From positions 1 to 64,000 of the forward strand of contig NZ_BMNC01000024.1 of NCBI RefSeq assembly GCF_014646255.1: a stretch of DNA of 64,000 nt, in the 5' to 3' direction. The notes below the pieces were generated by a model. That model saw nothing but the letters and a program-made list of their open reading frames with translations. It did no database searches and was not told the DNA's origin. The position numbers were made by a program, and so were the translations under genes. This stretch comes from Lentzea pudingi (GTDB lineage: Bacteria > Actinomycetota > Actinomycetes > Mycobacteriales > Pseudonocardiaceae). Shown here one piece after another: positions 24,821 through 33,906 of this stretch. Numbering within the stretch: position 1 is the first letter of the stretch; the number at the start of each line of letters is the position of its first letter.

Positions 24821-26806
24821 CTACATCGGCATGTGCCTCGTGGGCGGCGGGGTCGGCTTGCTGATCATCTTCGTGACAGGGCCTTCCTTGCTCATGCCCT
24901 GCTGGTCGAGGAACTGCGACAGCTGCCCGCGCACCTGCGCGAGCGACGGCCGGCGCCCCGGCTCCGGGTCCATCGCCGCGAGCAGCAACCGGGCGTGCGC
25001 GCTTTTCTGCGGCAGCTTGGTGATCGGTTCTCCCTGTGCGGCGGCCATCAGCGAGGAGATCGGGTTCTCGCGGGAGCCGCGCGGCGGGTGGCCCGTCAAC
25101 GCGTACGAGACGGTCGCGGCCAGCTGCCACGAGTCCGATGCCGGGGACGCCGTCTCGCCGCGGGCCGTTTCCGGGGCGAGGAAGTCCGGCGTGCCGACCA
25201 TCATGCCGGTGGCGGTGAGGGTGCTGTCGCCCTTGGAGCGGGCGATGCCGAAGTCGATCAGGTGCGCGGTGCCCTGGTTGTCGACGATCACGTTGGACGG
25301 CTTCACGTCGCGGTGCAGAACGCCGCGGTCGTGGGCCGCTGCCAGCGCGTCGGCCATGTTCAGCCACAGGCGGGCGGCGAGCTTGTCGTCGATCAGGCCG
25401 TTCTTCAGCACCGTCTCGGACAGCGAGGCGCCCTCGATGTACTCCATGACCAGGGCGAGGCCGTCCGGGTCCTGGACGATGTCGAACACGCGCACGCAGT
25501 TCGGGTGGCGGACCGCGGCCAGCGCGCGGGCCTCGCGGAGCATGCGCGCCTCGGTCTCGTTGTCCGGGGCGTGCGCGAGCTTCACCGCGACCGTGCGGTC
25601 GAGCTGCTCGTCGACGGCCAGCCAGACCGTGCCGAAGCCGCCGGAACCGAGCTGGCGGACGCGGCGGAACCGGCCGTTGCCGGGGTTCCAGACCTTGCCC
25701 GACTTCTGCACGGGCGCGGGCGACTCGGCGTTGGCCGCGCCCGGACCGAACGGCAGCGGGCCCGGCGTGTCCGCGAGCACCGCCGGGTTCGACGGCTGCG
25801 GGGCCTGGGGCTGCGGCAGGACCTCGGCGACTCGCGTCGGCGGGTACTGCCGCGGCGGCTGGTTCTGCGGGTGGTTCGACGGCTGCGGCTGCGTCACCGG
25901 TCGCATCGGCCGGTTCATCGGCGCCGGCTGGTACTTCGGCACCTGAGCGGGCTGGTACGGCGGTGGGTTCTGCCCCGGGTTCTGGGGCGGCGGCCGATGG
26001 GCAGAGGCGTCGATCGGCTTGGTCGGCGCCTTCTTCTGCGGCTGACCAGGCGGAAGCTGGTTGTTCTGGTTCTGCGGCTTGCGCGCCACCGGCTGCGGTG
26101 GCGGCGAGTTCTGCGAGTTCCGGTCCTGGGACCGGTCGCGGCCGGGGCGGTTCAGCATGGCGGTAGTCAACCCGAAAATCCGCACCACGAGGGAGCCGAT
26201 TATCGCAATCGGCAGAAACCCGAGAAGGACGTGACCGACGAGCGTCACGGGGAATGCCGACGTCGTCACCAGAAGTACCAGGAACATCGGCCAGAACACC
26301 CGGCGCGGCCAGTTCGGCCCGAGCCGGAACGCCGAACCCGACTGCAGCATCACGAACAGCAGGCACAGCAGCGCGAGCGCCGCGGTGATGCCGGCGGCGG
26401 CCAGGAACAGGGGCTGCTCGGTCGGCCGCTGGATCACGCGCAGGATCGACGGCGCCCCGTCGACCAGGTAGCTGCCCTGCGAGAACGAGCCGAAGCAGGT
26501 TTCCTGGTCCAGCGAGTCGGCACCGGCGATGCGACGCTGGCCCAGCCCCTGGACGGTGCCGCGCATGATGAGCCACGGCAGCACCAGGCAGCTGGTGACG
26601 CCGAGCACGGTGAAGATGGCACCGGTCACGGGTCCGTAGGAGTTGCCGACCACCCGGCGCACCGCGATGGACAGCAGCGCCCCGATCGTCGGGAACAACC
26701 CGAGCACCGCACCGAGCGCCGTGGTGGTCCACACCCAGTCACCGGGGCAGACACTGGCACCCACGAAGCCGTGCAGCCACGTGAGCAAGGACTCAGCGAG
26801 CCCCAC
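24821..26806 (-). CDS. Ser/Thr protein kinase with N-terminal membrane domain
   Basis: This 661-aa protein has about six membrane helices in residues 1-215, a Pro/Gln/Asn-rich linker (about 215-370) and a C-terminal Hanks-type kinase. Kinase motifs are GSGGFGTVW (P-loop), VAVKLAH (Lys), HRDVKPSN (catalytic loop) and LIDFGIA (metal-binding DFG). Usual actinobacterial PknB relatives have the kinase first and a single helix after it; here the order is reversed and no PASTA sensor is present. Start is GTG 26806. No phosphatase or FHA gene is adjacent. Signal and targets are unknown. Confidence 0.88.
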   Translation of the reverse strand: MGLAESLLTWLHGFVGASVCPGDWVWTTTALGAVLGLFPTIGALLSIAVRRVVGNSYGPVTGAIFTVLGVTSCLVLPWLIMRGTVQGLGQRRIAGADSLDQETCFGSFSQGSYLVDGAPSILRVIQRPTEQPLFLAAAGITAALALLCLLFVMLQSGSAFRLGPNWPRRVFWPMFLVLLVTTSAFPVTLVGHVLLGFLPIAIIGSLVVRIFGLTTAMLNRPGRDRSQDRNSQNSPPPQPVARKPQNQNNQLPPGQPQKKAPTKPIDASAHRPPPQNPGQNPPPYQPAQVPKYQPAPMNRPMRPVTQPQPSNHPQNQPPRQYPPTRVAEVLPQPQAPQPSNPAVLADTPGPLPFGPGAANAESPAPVQKSGKVWNPGNGRFRRVRQLGSGGFGTVWLAVDEQLDRTVAVKLAHAPDNETEARMLREARALAAVRHPNCVRVFDIVQDPDGLALVMEYIEGASLSETVLKNGLIDDKLAARLWLNMADALAAAHDRGVLHRDVKPSNVIVDNQGTAHLIDFGIARSKGDSTLTATGMMVGTPDFLAPETARGETASPASDSWQLAATVSYALTGHPPRGSRENPISSLMAAAQGEPITKLPQKSAHARLLLAAMDPEPGRRPSLAQVRGQLSQFLDQQGMSKEGPVTKMISKPTPPPTRHMPM

Positions 26807-27061
26807 GACTCACACCACCCCTTCCGAGATCACCCCCAGCCTAGGCGACCTGTCACCCTGCGGTGCGTGATCGGTTTGCGGTGGATGCCACAGCAACCAT
26901 TTCCTTGATCAACGCGTCGTGCTCCGCCCACCGCAGGTTGGGCCTCGTGGTTCTTACACGTCGCGATGGACGGCTTCGTTGACAGAAGTCGTCCGTTCTG
27001 CGCGATTCGTTATCGAGGGCAGCACGAACGGACACCTGCCGAACGGGTGGCGAATTCGACG

Positions 27062-27613
27062 TCAGCCGCCGTTCACCTGGTGATCGACGAAGGTGCGGGA
27101 ACTGCCGTGACCCGCCGACGCGCTGGACGTCCGCGCGGCCGGATCGGGCGCCACCGGCAGGTCACCGAGGCCGGCGACGAACTCGATGGTCCACAGGTGC
27201 CGCGCGGCCGGATCGCGCTCCGTCAAGGAGTCGGACAGGCCGTAGGTGACGACGCGGGTGTGCTGGTCGTGCATCTCGACGGTGGTGTTCGAGCCGAGCA
27301 GGCCCTTCTCACCGGGTGCGCAGGCCAGTTCCAGGCGGACGCGGATCCACTGCGGCTCGGTGGCCGGGTCCGCTTCGAGCTCTTCGGAGACCGCGGTGCA
27401 GGACGTGCCGTGGGCACGGAAGGTCAGGGCGGCCCGGAAGACGACGAGCTCACCGGCCGTGCAGCCGGTGAGAACGCGTGCTTCTACAGCTGTCTCCGTG
27501 CTGGAGACGACAGGACGGGCGGCCGTGCACCGGGCGGCGGGGGCTTCGGTCGACGCCGCTGCACCGCTGGAGGTGACGGCCCCGAGTAATAACGCGGCGA
27601 CCACAGATCTCAT
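27062..27613 (-). CDS. Secreted hypothetical protein
   Basis: This 183-aa protein has an N-terminal signal peptide (MRSVVAALLLGAVTSSGAAAS) with a likely cleavage after ASA/AAS near residue 20. The mature domain of about 160 residues is beta-rich by eye and contains four Cys (in ARCTAAR, TGCTAGE, TSCTAV and ELACAPGE) that could form two disulfides. There is no lipobox or C-terminal anchor. I do not recognise a family. It stands alone, 255 bp from the kinase gene and 82 bp from the cupin gene. Confidence 0.7.
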   Translation of the reverse strand: MRSVVAALLLGAVTSSGAAASTEAPAARCTAARPVVSSTETAVEARVLTGCTAGELVVFRAALTFRAHGTSCTAVSEELEADPATEPQWIRVRLELACAPGEKGLLGSNTTVEMHDQHTRVVTYGLSDSLTERDPAARHLWTIEFVAGLGDLPVAPDPAARTSSASAGHGSSRTFVDHQVNGG

Positions 27614-27695
27614 GAGAGAAAACTATTTGTGGACGCCGCGTTGTTCACTGAACTTCACCCCATAGATGGGTGAGCGAGAATCATGCGAAAAACCG

Positions 27696-28073
27696 TCAGT
27701 GGTCGTGATCGTGGTCGTGTTCCGGTGCGAACGGCTGGTAGAGGTAGAACATCGTCACCGGTTCGTCGCCCGCGATCGTCTCGTGGTCGACGCCAGGCGG
27801 CACGAACGCGTACGAGCCCGCCGTCGCCTCGACCCCGCCGATGCTCACGGTGCCGTCGATGACCCACGTGTGCTGCGTCGCCGACGGGTGGTTGTGGCCG
27901 ACGTCGCGCGCGCCCGGCGCCATCTGGATCAGGCCGACGATGGTGTCGCCGTTGGGCGACTTCCACAGCAGCTTGTTCTGCAGCCGTTCGTCGCCGTGCA
28001 GCGGGAACGACTTCAGCTGGGCGAGGGCTTCTGCGGACAGGACCGTGACCTTGTCCTGCGGCGCGTCGCTCAT
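27696..28073 (-). CDS. Cupin-domain protein with His-rich tail
   Basis: This 125-aa single-domain beta barrel has cupin motif 1 (GHNHPSATQHTWVIDGTVSI, with the metal ligands His-x-His and a later Glu-equivalent) and motif 2 (FVPPGVDHETIAGD). It ends in EHDHDHDH, a natural His/Asp tail that may bind metal. It resembles ChrR/anti-sigma-like cupin proteins or small dioxygenase-like cupins; the reaction cannot be named. Start ATG 28073. The neighbours give no pathway hint. Confidence 0.82.
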   Translation of the reverse strand: MSDAPQDKVTVLSAEALAQLKSFPLHGDERLQNKLLWKSPNGDTIVGLIQMAPGARDVGHNHPSATQHTWVIDGTVSIGGVEATAGSYAFVPPGVDHETIAGDEPVTMFYLYQPFAPEHDHDHDH

Positions 28074-28166
28074 GGGTACAGCCTTTCGGGAGCCGAACGA
28101 GCTTACGGCCGTTATATAGACGAAAGTGCCGTCCGCATTACGACCGGCGACCCGGAATCGCTCAGT

Positions 28167-28907
28167 TCAGACGCACTCGACCGCGAGGTCGAGCAGCATG
28201 AACGACGAGAGCTTCCCGTCGGTGAAGCGGAAACTCAGCACCCAGTCCTTCTGGTCCGGCACCGGAACCTGGAACGTCCTGTCGTCGATGCCGTTGGCGT
28301 TCGGGTAGGCGGCCTTGAACTGGTCGACCGTGGCACCCTTGCCGACGTTTTGCGCTGCCGTCGCACCCGGCGGCGGCAGGATGAACTGGATCGCCTCCCC
28401 GAGGAACCGCACGCCCCCGTTGGTCGTGAACAGCTCGGTCCGGTCCGCGGAACGCTTCGTCGACTCCACGGTCAGCTGGACCACCTTGTTGCTCGCCTCG
28501 GCGGAGGCCGCGAGCCGCTCGGCCGACGCGGCGTACTCGGCGGCGCCGGCGTTCGCGCCCGGAGCAGGCCCGATCGCCGCTTTGGCTGCGTCGGCGGCCT
28601 TCTGCGCCTCGACGATCTGCTGTTCGAGGGCCTCGTCCTCCGCCAATTTCTTTGGGTCCGGCGTGGGCGCGCCCTGGTAGAGGTAGTCCTCGCAGGTACC
28701 GAGCTTGCCCGCGCCCGTGGCGGCGAGCTCACCCGTGGCAAGGGCGTCCTTCTTGGACATCCCGGGCTTCAGCCCACCCCAGCCCGTGACGTCGAAGTGC
28801 TTCTCCTGCGGTGTCGCCTGCTGCTCTCCCGCACCCGGCGAACACCCCGCCACGACGAGTGCCACCCCCACGACGAACAGCGCTTTCAATCCCCCAAGTT
28901 TGTTCAC
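28167..28907 (-). CDS. Putative secreted lipoprotein
   Basis: This 246-aa protein has a signal sequence LKALFVVGVALVVAGC with lipobox VAGC, so it should be lipid-anchored outside. It continues with a GWGGLKPGMSKKDAL motif like small secreted actinobacterial proteins that begin with a W-G-L-x-P-G-M segment. An Ala-rich predicted helical stretch of about 60 residues (around 80-140) follows, then a folded C-terminal domain. GTG 28907 is favoured because the signal sequence starts there; the frame continues upstream to 28979 but would precede the n-region with an unneeded hydrophobic segment. Function is unknown. Confidence 0.72.
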   Translation of the reverse strand: MNKLGGLKALFVVGVALVVAGCSPGAGEQQATPQEKHFDVTGWGGLKPGMSKKDALATGELAATGAGKLGTCEDYLYQGAPTPDPKKLAEDEALEQQIVEAQKAADAAKAAIGPAPGANAGAAEYAASAERLAASAEASNKVVQLTVESTKRSADRTELFTTNGGVRFLGEAIQFILPPPGATAAQNVGKGATVDQFKAAYPNANGIDDRTFQVPVPDQKDWVLSFRFTDGKLSSFMLLDLAVECV

Positions 28908-28958
28908 GAGCAGAAGGTATCCGGCGGCGAGGCAAAGACCGACCGCTTTTCGGACACA

Positions 28959-28999
28959 AAGAAGAGAGCCGGTGGTCATTGACCACCGGCTCTCTTCTT
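28959..28999 (-). terminator. Strong hairpin terminator after tRNA-Ala
   Basis: AAGAAGAGAGCCGGTGGTC (28959-28977) pairs perfectly with GACCACCGGCTCTCTTCTT (28981-28999) around a 3-nt loop, a 19-bp stem. It lies 3 nt past the tRNA 3' end on the minus strand, so it ends the tRNA transcript. Confidence 0.88.
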
Positions 29000-29002
29000 A
29001 CG

Positions 29003-29075
29003 TGGAGCTGAGGGGAATCGAACCCCTGACCTTCTCGATGCGAACGAGACGCGCTACCAACTGTGCTACAGCCCC
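29003..29075 (-). tRNA. tRNA-Ala(CGC)
   Basis: The 73-nt minus-strand sequence folds as a full cloverleaf: acceptor GGGGCTG with CAGCTCC plus discriminator A, D-arm GTAGCACAGTTGGTAGCGC, anticodon stem TCTCG/CGAGA with loop TTCGCAT and a T-arm with GGTTCGAATCC. Loop positions 3-5 give anticodon CGC, reading GCG (Ala). CCA is not encoded. Confidence 0.95.
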
Positions 29076-29144
29076 TTGCTGTCTTACGTGGAGAACTATA
29101 GCAGTCCCGAGAGGGGGTGTTTCACCGCCCCCACCCATGACCCG

Positions 29145-29870
29145 CTACGCCCCGACAGCACCTCGGTACCGCAGCGACTCCAGTCCCTCTAACTCGACGA
29201 AGACCGGGTCCTCGTCGTCGGAGTCGACCGGGATCGTGCCCGGACGCACGTGGTGCTCGAAGCGCGGCAACGGCGGCAGCGCGGGCCTGTCTTCGACGAC
29301 CTCGACCCTGGTGGTCTCCGGCTCCTCGGACACCACGGCCACCTGCCGGGGCAGGTCCGCGACGACCGCCGGGGTCTCCTGCTGCTGCGGGCCCGTCGCA
29401 CGGCGGCGACGCACCTGCTGCAGGCGGGCGAGCCGGCGTGCGCGGATCTCCTCCTCGATCCGCACCTGCCGGCGCAGGTACGTCAGGTACCCGACGAGCA
29501 GCAGGTCGATCGCGGCGTGGCCGTACCAGAGCTTCGTGTAGAACACGCCGGCGACGATTCCCGACGCCACCGCGGCGACGAAGAGGAACGCCACCACCCT
29601 GCGGCGGAACGCGTACTTGGCCTGGGCGACCAGCGCGGCGGTCTCCGGGTCGTAGCCACCACGGCCACGCCGGAACGGGCGCTCGACGTACTCCTCCTCG
29701 TCGAAGAAGTCGTCGTCGATGTCGTGGATGTCGTCGTACTCGGCGTCTGGCATGGCGTCGTACTCCTCCCCCACGCTGCGCGCGCTCTCCTGGCGCTTGC
29801 GAGCCAACATGGGGACGAGGACCACCAACCAGGCGATGACCAGCGCAACGATGATCAGCGAACTCGGCAT
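29145..29870 (-). CDS. sepX: Divisome membrane protein SepX/GlpR
   Basis: This 241-aa membrane protein matches the actinobacterial divisome factor called SepX in Streptomyces and GlpR in Corynebacterium, the membrane receptor of the gephyrin-like protein Glp. It has one helix at residues 1-22, a long acidic cytoplasmic loop (AEYDDIHDIDDDFFDEEEY), a helical pair around 88-130 and a cytoplasmic basic tail. Its neighbours rimJ and glp, immediately upstream in the same direction, are the diagnostic context. It should localise FtsZ-linked division machinery. Start is ATG 29870. Confidence 0.88.
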   Translation of the reverse strand: MPSSLIIVALVIAWLVVLVPMLARKRQESARSVGEEYDAMPDAEYDDIHDIDDDFFDEEEYVERPFRRGRGGYDPETAALVAQAKYAFRRRVVAFLFVAAVASGIVAGVFYTKLWYGHAAIDLLLVGYLTYLRRQVRIEEEIRARRLARLQQVRRRRATGPQQQETPAVVADLPRQVAVVSEEPETTRVEVVEDRPALPPLPRFEHHVRPGTIPVDSDDEDPVFVELEGLESLRYRGAVGA

Positions 29871-30026
29871 TCCCCGTACACCTCCCCCGGCCCACGCGTG
29901 GTGCTGTCAACCACGCTAGTCACAACAGTCACACCTGTCTCGGAGGCTCGCCGACTGCCGTACGTACGAAAGTGTGGTCTATCACCCACTTTTGGGGGAA
30001 GGCATTAGATCGAACGGCAGCATCTG

Positions 30027-30680
30027 TCAGGGAAGACGGGCCTCTCCGCGTGCGACCAAACGGCTCACTAGGCCATCCGGGATCTCTTCGGTGGTGAGCG
30101 CGAAGCAGAGGTGGTCGCGCCACTGCCCTGCAACATCCAGATAACGCTTGAAGAGACCTTCCTCGCGGTAGCCGGACTTCGTCAGCACACGGATCGAGGG
30201 GCCGTTCTCGGGCCGCACGGTGGCTTCGAGCCGGTGCAGACCGGCCTCGCGGAAGGCGTGGTCCGTGAGCAACGCGACGGCCGCCGTGGCGACGCCGCCG
30301 CCCGCCCGGTCAGCGGCTACCCAGTAGCCGATCCACGCGGACAGCAGCGAGCCGCGCACGATGTTGCCGACGGTGATCTGACCTGCGACTTCGCCGTCGA
30401 CGAGGATCATGAACGGCAGCGAGGTGCCGCGCCGGGCCATGCCGCGCAACGACGACCACTGCGCGGGCCAGGACATCGCCGCGTTGCGCTCTTCCCAGCC
30501 CTCCTGGGCCGTGGGTTCCCACTGCTCGAGGTACGCGCGGTCACGGATGCGCAGCCTCGACCACTTACCGCCGTCGAAGAGCCTCGGTCCGCGCAGCTCG
30601 ACGGTTCCCGCGCGCACCTGGAGAGGCCCCAGCCGGACCGGCCAGCCGGGGTGTCTGCCCAGATCGGCGAAAACGCTCAT
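30027..30680 (-). CDS. rimJ: RimJ-type GNAT N-acetyltransferase
   Basis: This 217-aa acetyltransferase has the GNAT beta-alpha fold with the acetyl-CoA loop ADRAGGGVATAAVALL and the late NGPSIRVLTKSGYREEG segment of the RimI/RimJ subfamily. RimJ acetylates the N-terminus of ribosomal protein S5 in E. coli; whether this one does is not known. ATG 30680 overlaps the glp stop by 4 nt (ATGA), so it is coupled to glp. The trio galU-glp-rimJ-sepX is conserved in actinobacteria. Confidence 0.88.
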   Translation of the reverse strand: MSVFADLGRHPGWPVRLGPLQVRAGTVELRGPRLFDGGKWSRLRIRDRAYLEQWEPTAQEGWEERNAAMSWPAQWSSLRGMARRGTSLPFMILVDGEVAGQITVGNIVRGSLLSAWIGYWVAADRAGGGVATAAVALLTDHAFREAGLHRLEATVRPENGPSIRVLTKSGYREEGLFKRYLDVAGQWRDHLCFALTTEEIPDGLVSRLVARGEARLP

Positions 30681-31900
30681 CCACGCTGCGCTAGGAAGCT
30701 GACCAGCACCTCTTCGCCGACGGAGACCTCGGTGACGTCCTCGTCGACCATGATCAGGCAGTTGGCCTCGGCCAGTGACGCGAGCAGGTGCGACCCGGAC
30801 GTGCCGAGCGGCTGCACCAGGTACTCGCCGTTGTCCGCGTCGCGCAGCAGCTGGCCGCGCAGGAAGCCGCGACGGCCCTTGGTCGACTGCAGCGGCGACA
30901 GCAGGCGTGCGCTGACGGCGCGGCGGTACGGGTTCTTCTTGCCCAGCGCGGCCCTGATCAGGGGCCTCACCAGCACCTCGAACACGACGAGCGCGCTCAT
31001 CGGGTTCGCGGGCAGCAGGAACGTCGGCACGGCGTCCGGGCCGAGCCTGCCGAAGCCCTGGGCGGAGCCGGGGTGCATGCCGACGCGGGTGACGTCCATG
31101 TCGCCCAGTTCCGTGATCGCGGCCCTGACCTCGTCACCGATCGCGCCGCCCACGCCGCCGGCGATGACGACGATCTCGGAGAGCAGCAGCCTGCCCTCGA
31201 TCACCTCGCGCAGCCGGCGCGGGTCGGCGGACATGATGCCGACCCGGCTGACCTCGGCGCCCGCGTCCCGGGCGGCGGCGGCCAGCGCGTACGAGTTCAC
31301 GTCGTAGACCTGGCCCTGGCCGGGCGTGCGGTCGACGTCGACGAGCTCCTCGCCAAGCGAGATGACGGACACGCGCGGACGTGGGTGCACGAGCACCTTG
31401 TTGCGTCCAACGGCGGCCAGCAGACCCACCTGAGCAGCACCGATGGACGCGCCGCGACGCACGGCGACGTCACCGGTCTGCACGTCCTCGCCGGTGCGGC
31501 GGACGAACCCGGCGGACGGCACGCTGCGGTTGACCGTCACCTTGGCCTGGTGGCCGTCGGTGTAGCCGAGCGGCACGACCGCGTCGGCCAGGGTCGGCAG
31601 CGGGGCGCCGGTCGCGATCCGCACCGCCTGGCCGGGCTGCAGTCTGCGCGGCTGCCGGGAGCCGGCCGGGATCTCCCCCACGACCGGCAGCTGCACCGGG
31701 CTCGCGTTCGCACCGGACACGTCGACGCTGCGCACCGCGTAGCCGTCGACGGCGGCCTGGTCGAAGCCGGGCAACGCGCGTTCCGCGACGACCTCCTCCG
31801 CGCAGAGCAGGCCCTGCGACTCGGAGATCGCGACTCGCACGGGTGCGGGCCGCACCGCGGCCGCGATCACCCGAGCGAGCTGCTCGTCCACTGACCTCAT
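30677..31900 (-). CDS. glp: Glp: MoeA/gephyrin-like divisome protein
   Basis: This 407-aa MoeA-fold protein has the N-terminal MoeA domains (FDQAAVDGYAVR), the molybdopterin-binding core (VGRNKVLVHPRPRVSVISLG, GGVGGAIGDEVR) and a C-terminal domain IV. In Corynebacterium the orthologue Glp is a gephyrin-like protein that binds FtsZ and the receptor GlpR at mid-cell. The same three-gene order here supports that role over molybdenum cofactor synthesis, although the molybdotransferase fold is intact. ATG 31900 is chosen; a 16-codon extension upstream lacks a binding site. galU lies 17 nt upstream. Confidence 0.88.
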   Translation of the reverse strand: MRSVDEQLARVIAAAVRPAPVRVAISESQGLLCAEEVVAERALPGFDQAAVDGYAVRSVDVSGANASPVQLPVVGEIPAGSRQPRRLQPGQAVRIATGAPLPTLADAVVPLGYTDGHQAKVTVNRSVPSAGFVRRTGEDVQTGDVAVRRGASIGAAQVGLLAAVGRNKVLVHPRPRVSVISLGEELVDVDRTPGQGQVYDVNSYALAAAARDAGAEVSRVGIMSADPRRLREVIEGRLLLSEIVVIAGGVGGAIGDEVRAAITELGDMDVTRVGMHPGSAQGFGRLGPDAVPTFLLPANPMSALVVFEVLVRPLIRAALGKKNPYRRAVSARLLSPLQSTKGRRGFLRGQLLRDADNGEYLVQPLGTSGSHLLASLAEANCLIMVDEDVTEVSVGEEVLVSFLAQRG

Positions 31901-31917
31901 GTGATTGGTCCTCGCGC

Positions 31918-32802
31918 TCAGGAGTTGTCGAGGCGTTCCCGCAACCACTCACGCAGATCGGGTCCGTACTCAGGGGTCTCGAGTGCGAAGTCAACCGCAG
32001 CCCGCAGGAATCCGGCGGGATTGCCGAGGTCGTGTCGCCCGCCGCGGTGGACGACGACGTGCACGGGGTGACCCTCGTTGATCAGCAGCGCGATGGCGTC
32101 GGTGAGCTGCAGCTCGCCGCCGGCACCCGGCGTGATGCGCTTGAGCGCGTCGAAGATCGCCCGGTCGAGGAGGTACCGGCCGGCCGCCGCGAACGTCGAC
32201 GGCGCGTCCTCCGGCTTCGGCTTCTCGACCATGCCGACGACCTGCTTGACGTCGTCGCTGCCGGTGTCGCGGACGTCGAACACGCCGTACGCGGAGATCT
32301 GCTCGCGCGGGATGTCGAACGCCAGCAGGACGCTGCCGCCCTTCTCCTGGCGGACCTCGGCCATCTTCTTGAGGGCACCGGTGGGCAGGATGATGTCGTC
32401 GGGCAGGAGCACCGCGACGGCCTCGTCCTCACCGGTCAGGTTGCCCTCGGCGCAGCCGACGGCGTGACCCAGCCCGAGCGCCTGGTCCTGGATCGCGGTC
32501 TCGGCCTTGATGAGCCGCGGTGCGCGCTGGATCTTCTCGACCAGGTCGGTCTTGCCCTTGGCGGTCAGGGACTGCTCGAGGTCGGGGTTCTCGTCGAAGT
32601 AGTTCGCGACCGACGCCTTGGTCGGCGACGTCACGATGACCAGCTTCTTCGCGCCGGCCTCGGCCGCCTCGCGCGCCACGTACTCGATGGCGGGGGTGTC
32701 GACGAGGGGCAGCAGTTCCTTCGGCACGGCTTTGGTCGTGGGGAGGAAACGGGTGCCCAGACCGGCCGCGGGCACGATAGCGGTGTGGAAGGCGCTGCTC
32801 AT
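31918..32802 (-). CDS. galU: UTP-glucose-1-phosphate uridylyltransferase
   Basis: GalU makes UDP-glucose from UTP and glucose-1-phosphate for cell-wall and storage sugars. The 294-aa nucleotidyltransferase has PAAGLGTRFLPTTKAVPKEL at the N-terminus (nucleotide-binding loop with the catalytic Lys), VLLPDDIIL (metal-binding Asp), VEKPKPEDAPS and GRHDLGNPAG. ATG 32802 is used. The start faces the divergent cyclo-ligase gene across 38 bp. Its product would also serve the galactose genes (galT) found later in the window. Confidence 0.95.
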   Translation of the reverse strand: MSSAFHTAIVPAAGLGTRFLPTTKAVPKELLPLVDTPAIEYVAREAAEAGAKKLVIVTSPTKASVANYFDENPDLEQSLTAKGKTDLVEKIQRAPRLIKAETAIQDQALGLGHAVGCAEGNLTGEDEAVAVLLPDDIILPTGALKKMAEVRQEKGGSVLLAFDIPREQISAYGVFDVRDTGSDDVKQVVGMVEKPKPEDAPSTFAAAGRYLLDRAIFDALKRITPGAGGELQLTDAIALLINEGHPVHVVVHRGGRHDLGNPAGFLRAAVDFALETPEYGPDLREWLRERLDNS

Positions 32803-32840
32803 GGGCTGCGATGCTAACGACATACCGGGGGATACCCATC

Positions 32841-33407
32841 ATGACGTCCGATCTTCGTGACCGGAAGGCCACGTTGCGTTCACGGTTGCTGGCCGCCCGG
32901 CGGTCTCTGACCACCGAAATCCGCCGCGCCGAAGCTGCCGCGCTGGCCGCGCACGTCGCCGCCCTGGAGGTTTCGGCTGATCAGACGGTCTGCGCTTTCA
33001 TCCCGGTCGGATCGGAGCCCGGCGACGTCTCCTGGCTCGACGGGCTGCGGTGCCGGGTGCTGCTGCCGATCGTGACGGGCGACTCGCCGCTGGACTGGGC
33101 GGTGTACTCCGGGCCCTCGTCGCTGGCTCCTGCCGGGTTCAAGCTGCTGGAGCCGACCGGTCCCCGGCTCGGGGCCTCGGCGATCGCTGGAGCCTCGCTG
33201 GTGCTGGTGCCCGCACTGGCGGTGTCGGTGTCCGGCGTGCGGATTGGAAAGGGGCAGGGGCACTACGACCGCTCGTTGCCGCTGGTCAAGGCTTCTTTGG
33301 TCGGCGTCGTGCGAGATGCCGAGGTGCTGGCCGACGTGCCTGGAGAGCCTCACGACGTGCGGATGGACGGCGTGTTGACCCCCTCCGTCGGGCTGCGCTG
33401 GCTGTGA
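32841..33407 (+). CDS. 5-formyltetrahydrofolate cyclo-ligase
   Basis: This 188-aa enzyme (MTHFS) uses ATP to convert 5-formyl-THF to 5,10-methenyl-THF, returning stored folate to the one-carbon pool. The N-terminal K-x-x-L-R-S-R-L helix binds ATP phosphate, and the C-terminal GVRIGKGQGHYDRSLP loop is the nucleotide/folate signature. ATG 32841 is preferred over a start 30 nt earlier. Divergent from galU, as in M. tuberculosis. Confidence 0.93.
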   Translation: MTSDLRDRKATLRSRLLAARRSLTTEIRRAEAAALAAHVAALEVSADQTVCAFIPVGSEPGDVSWLDGLRCRVLLPIVTGDSPLDWAVYSGPSSLAPAGFKLLEPTGPRLGASAIAGASLVLVPALAVSVSGVRIGKGQGHYDRSLPLVKASLVGVVRDAEVLADVPGEPHDVRMDGVLTPSVGLRWL

Positions 33408-33501
33408 CATTGACCTGGGGTGTTTGCGCTCCGGGAACGTCCTGGGCGAAAATCGTGTTGGCACTCACAACGGTCGAGTGCCAGAGCTAGGAGCAAACCC
33501 A

Positions 33502-33834
33502 GTGCCTACGTACCAGTACGCCTGCACCGCGTGTGAGCACCGGTTCGAGGCGGTGCAGTCGTTCAGCGACTCCTCCCTCACCGAGTGCCCGGAGTGCTCG
33601 GGCAAGCTGCGCAAGCTCTTCGGCGCCGTCGGCGTCGTGTTCAAGGGCAGCGGTTTCTACCGCACGGACAGCCGCTCGGGCTCGGCCAAGAGCACGTCGT
33701 CGGCCACGACGACCTCCTCTTCGGACACCAAGCCGACCTCTTCGGACTCCAAGTCCTCGTCCTCGTCCTCGGACAAGAAGTCGTCTTCGGACTCCAAGGC
33801 CTCGACGAGCGCTCCGGCGGCCGCGGCCTCCTGA
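33502..33834 (+). CDS. FmdB-family zinc-ribbon protein with Ser/Lys-rich tail
   Basis: This 110-aa protein has an N-terminal zinc ribbon, PTYQYACTACEHRFE followed by CPECSG, giving the CxxC...CxxC ligand set typical of the FmdB family. Residues about 55-110 are low complexity (runs of Ser, Lys, Thr and Asp) and probably disordered. GTG 33502 has AGGAG 8 nt upstream. The family is widespread but its role is not settled. It follows the cyclo-ligase gene in mycobacteria as well, so this is a syntenic pair. Confidence 0.9.
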   Translation: MPTYQYACTACEHRFEAVQSFSDSSLTECPECSGKLRKLFGAVGVVFKGSGFYRTDSRSGSAKSTSSATTTSSSDTKPTSSDSKSSSSSSDKKSSSDSKASTSAPAAAAS

Positions 33835-33906
33835 AGATCGCGAGTTGTCCACAACTTGGGGCTGAGCCCCCTCTGACATGCCTCCGACCGTCCTACGGTC
33901 GGAGGC

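Noticed and set aside
26853..27035. 60-codon minus-strand frame between the kinase and the secreted protein
   Set aside because: No ribosome-binding site, Arg-rich composition, and no context; it is probably chance.
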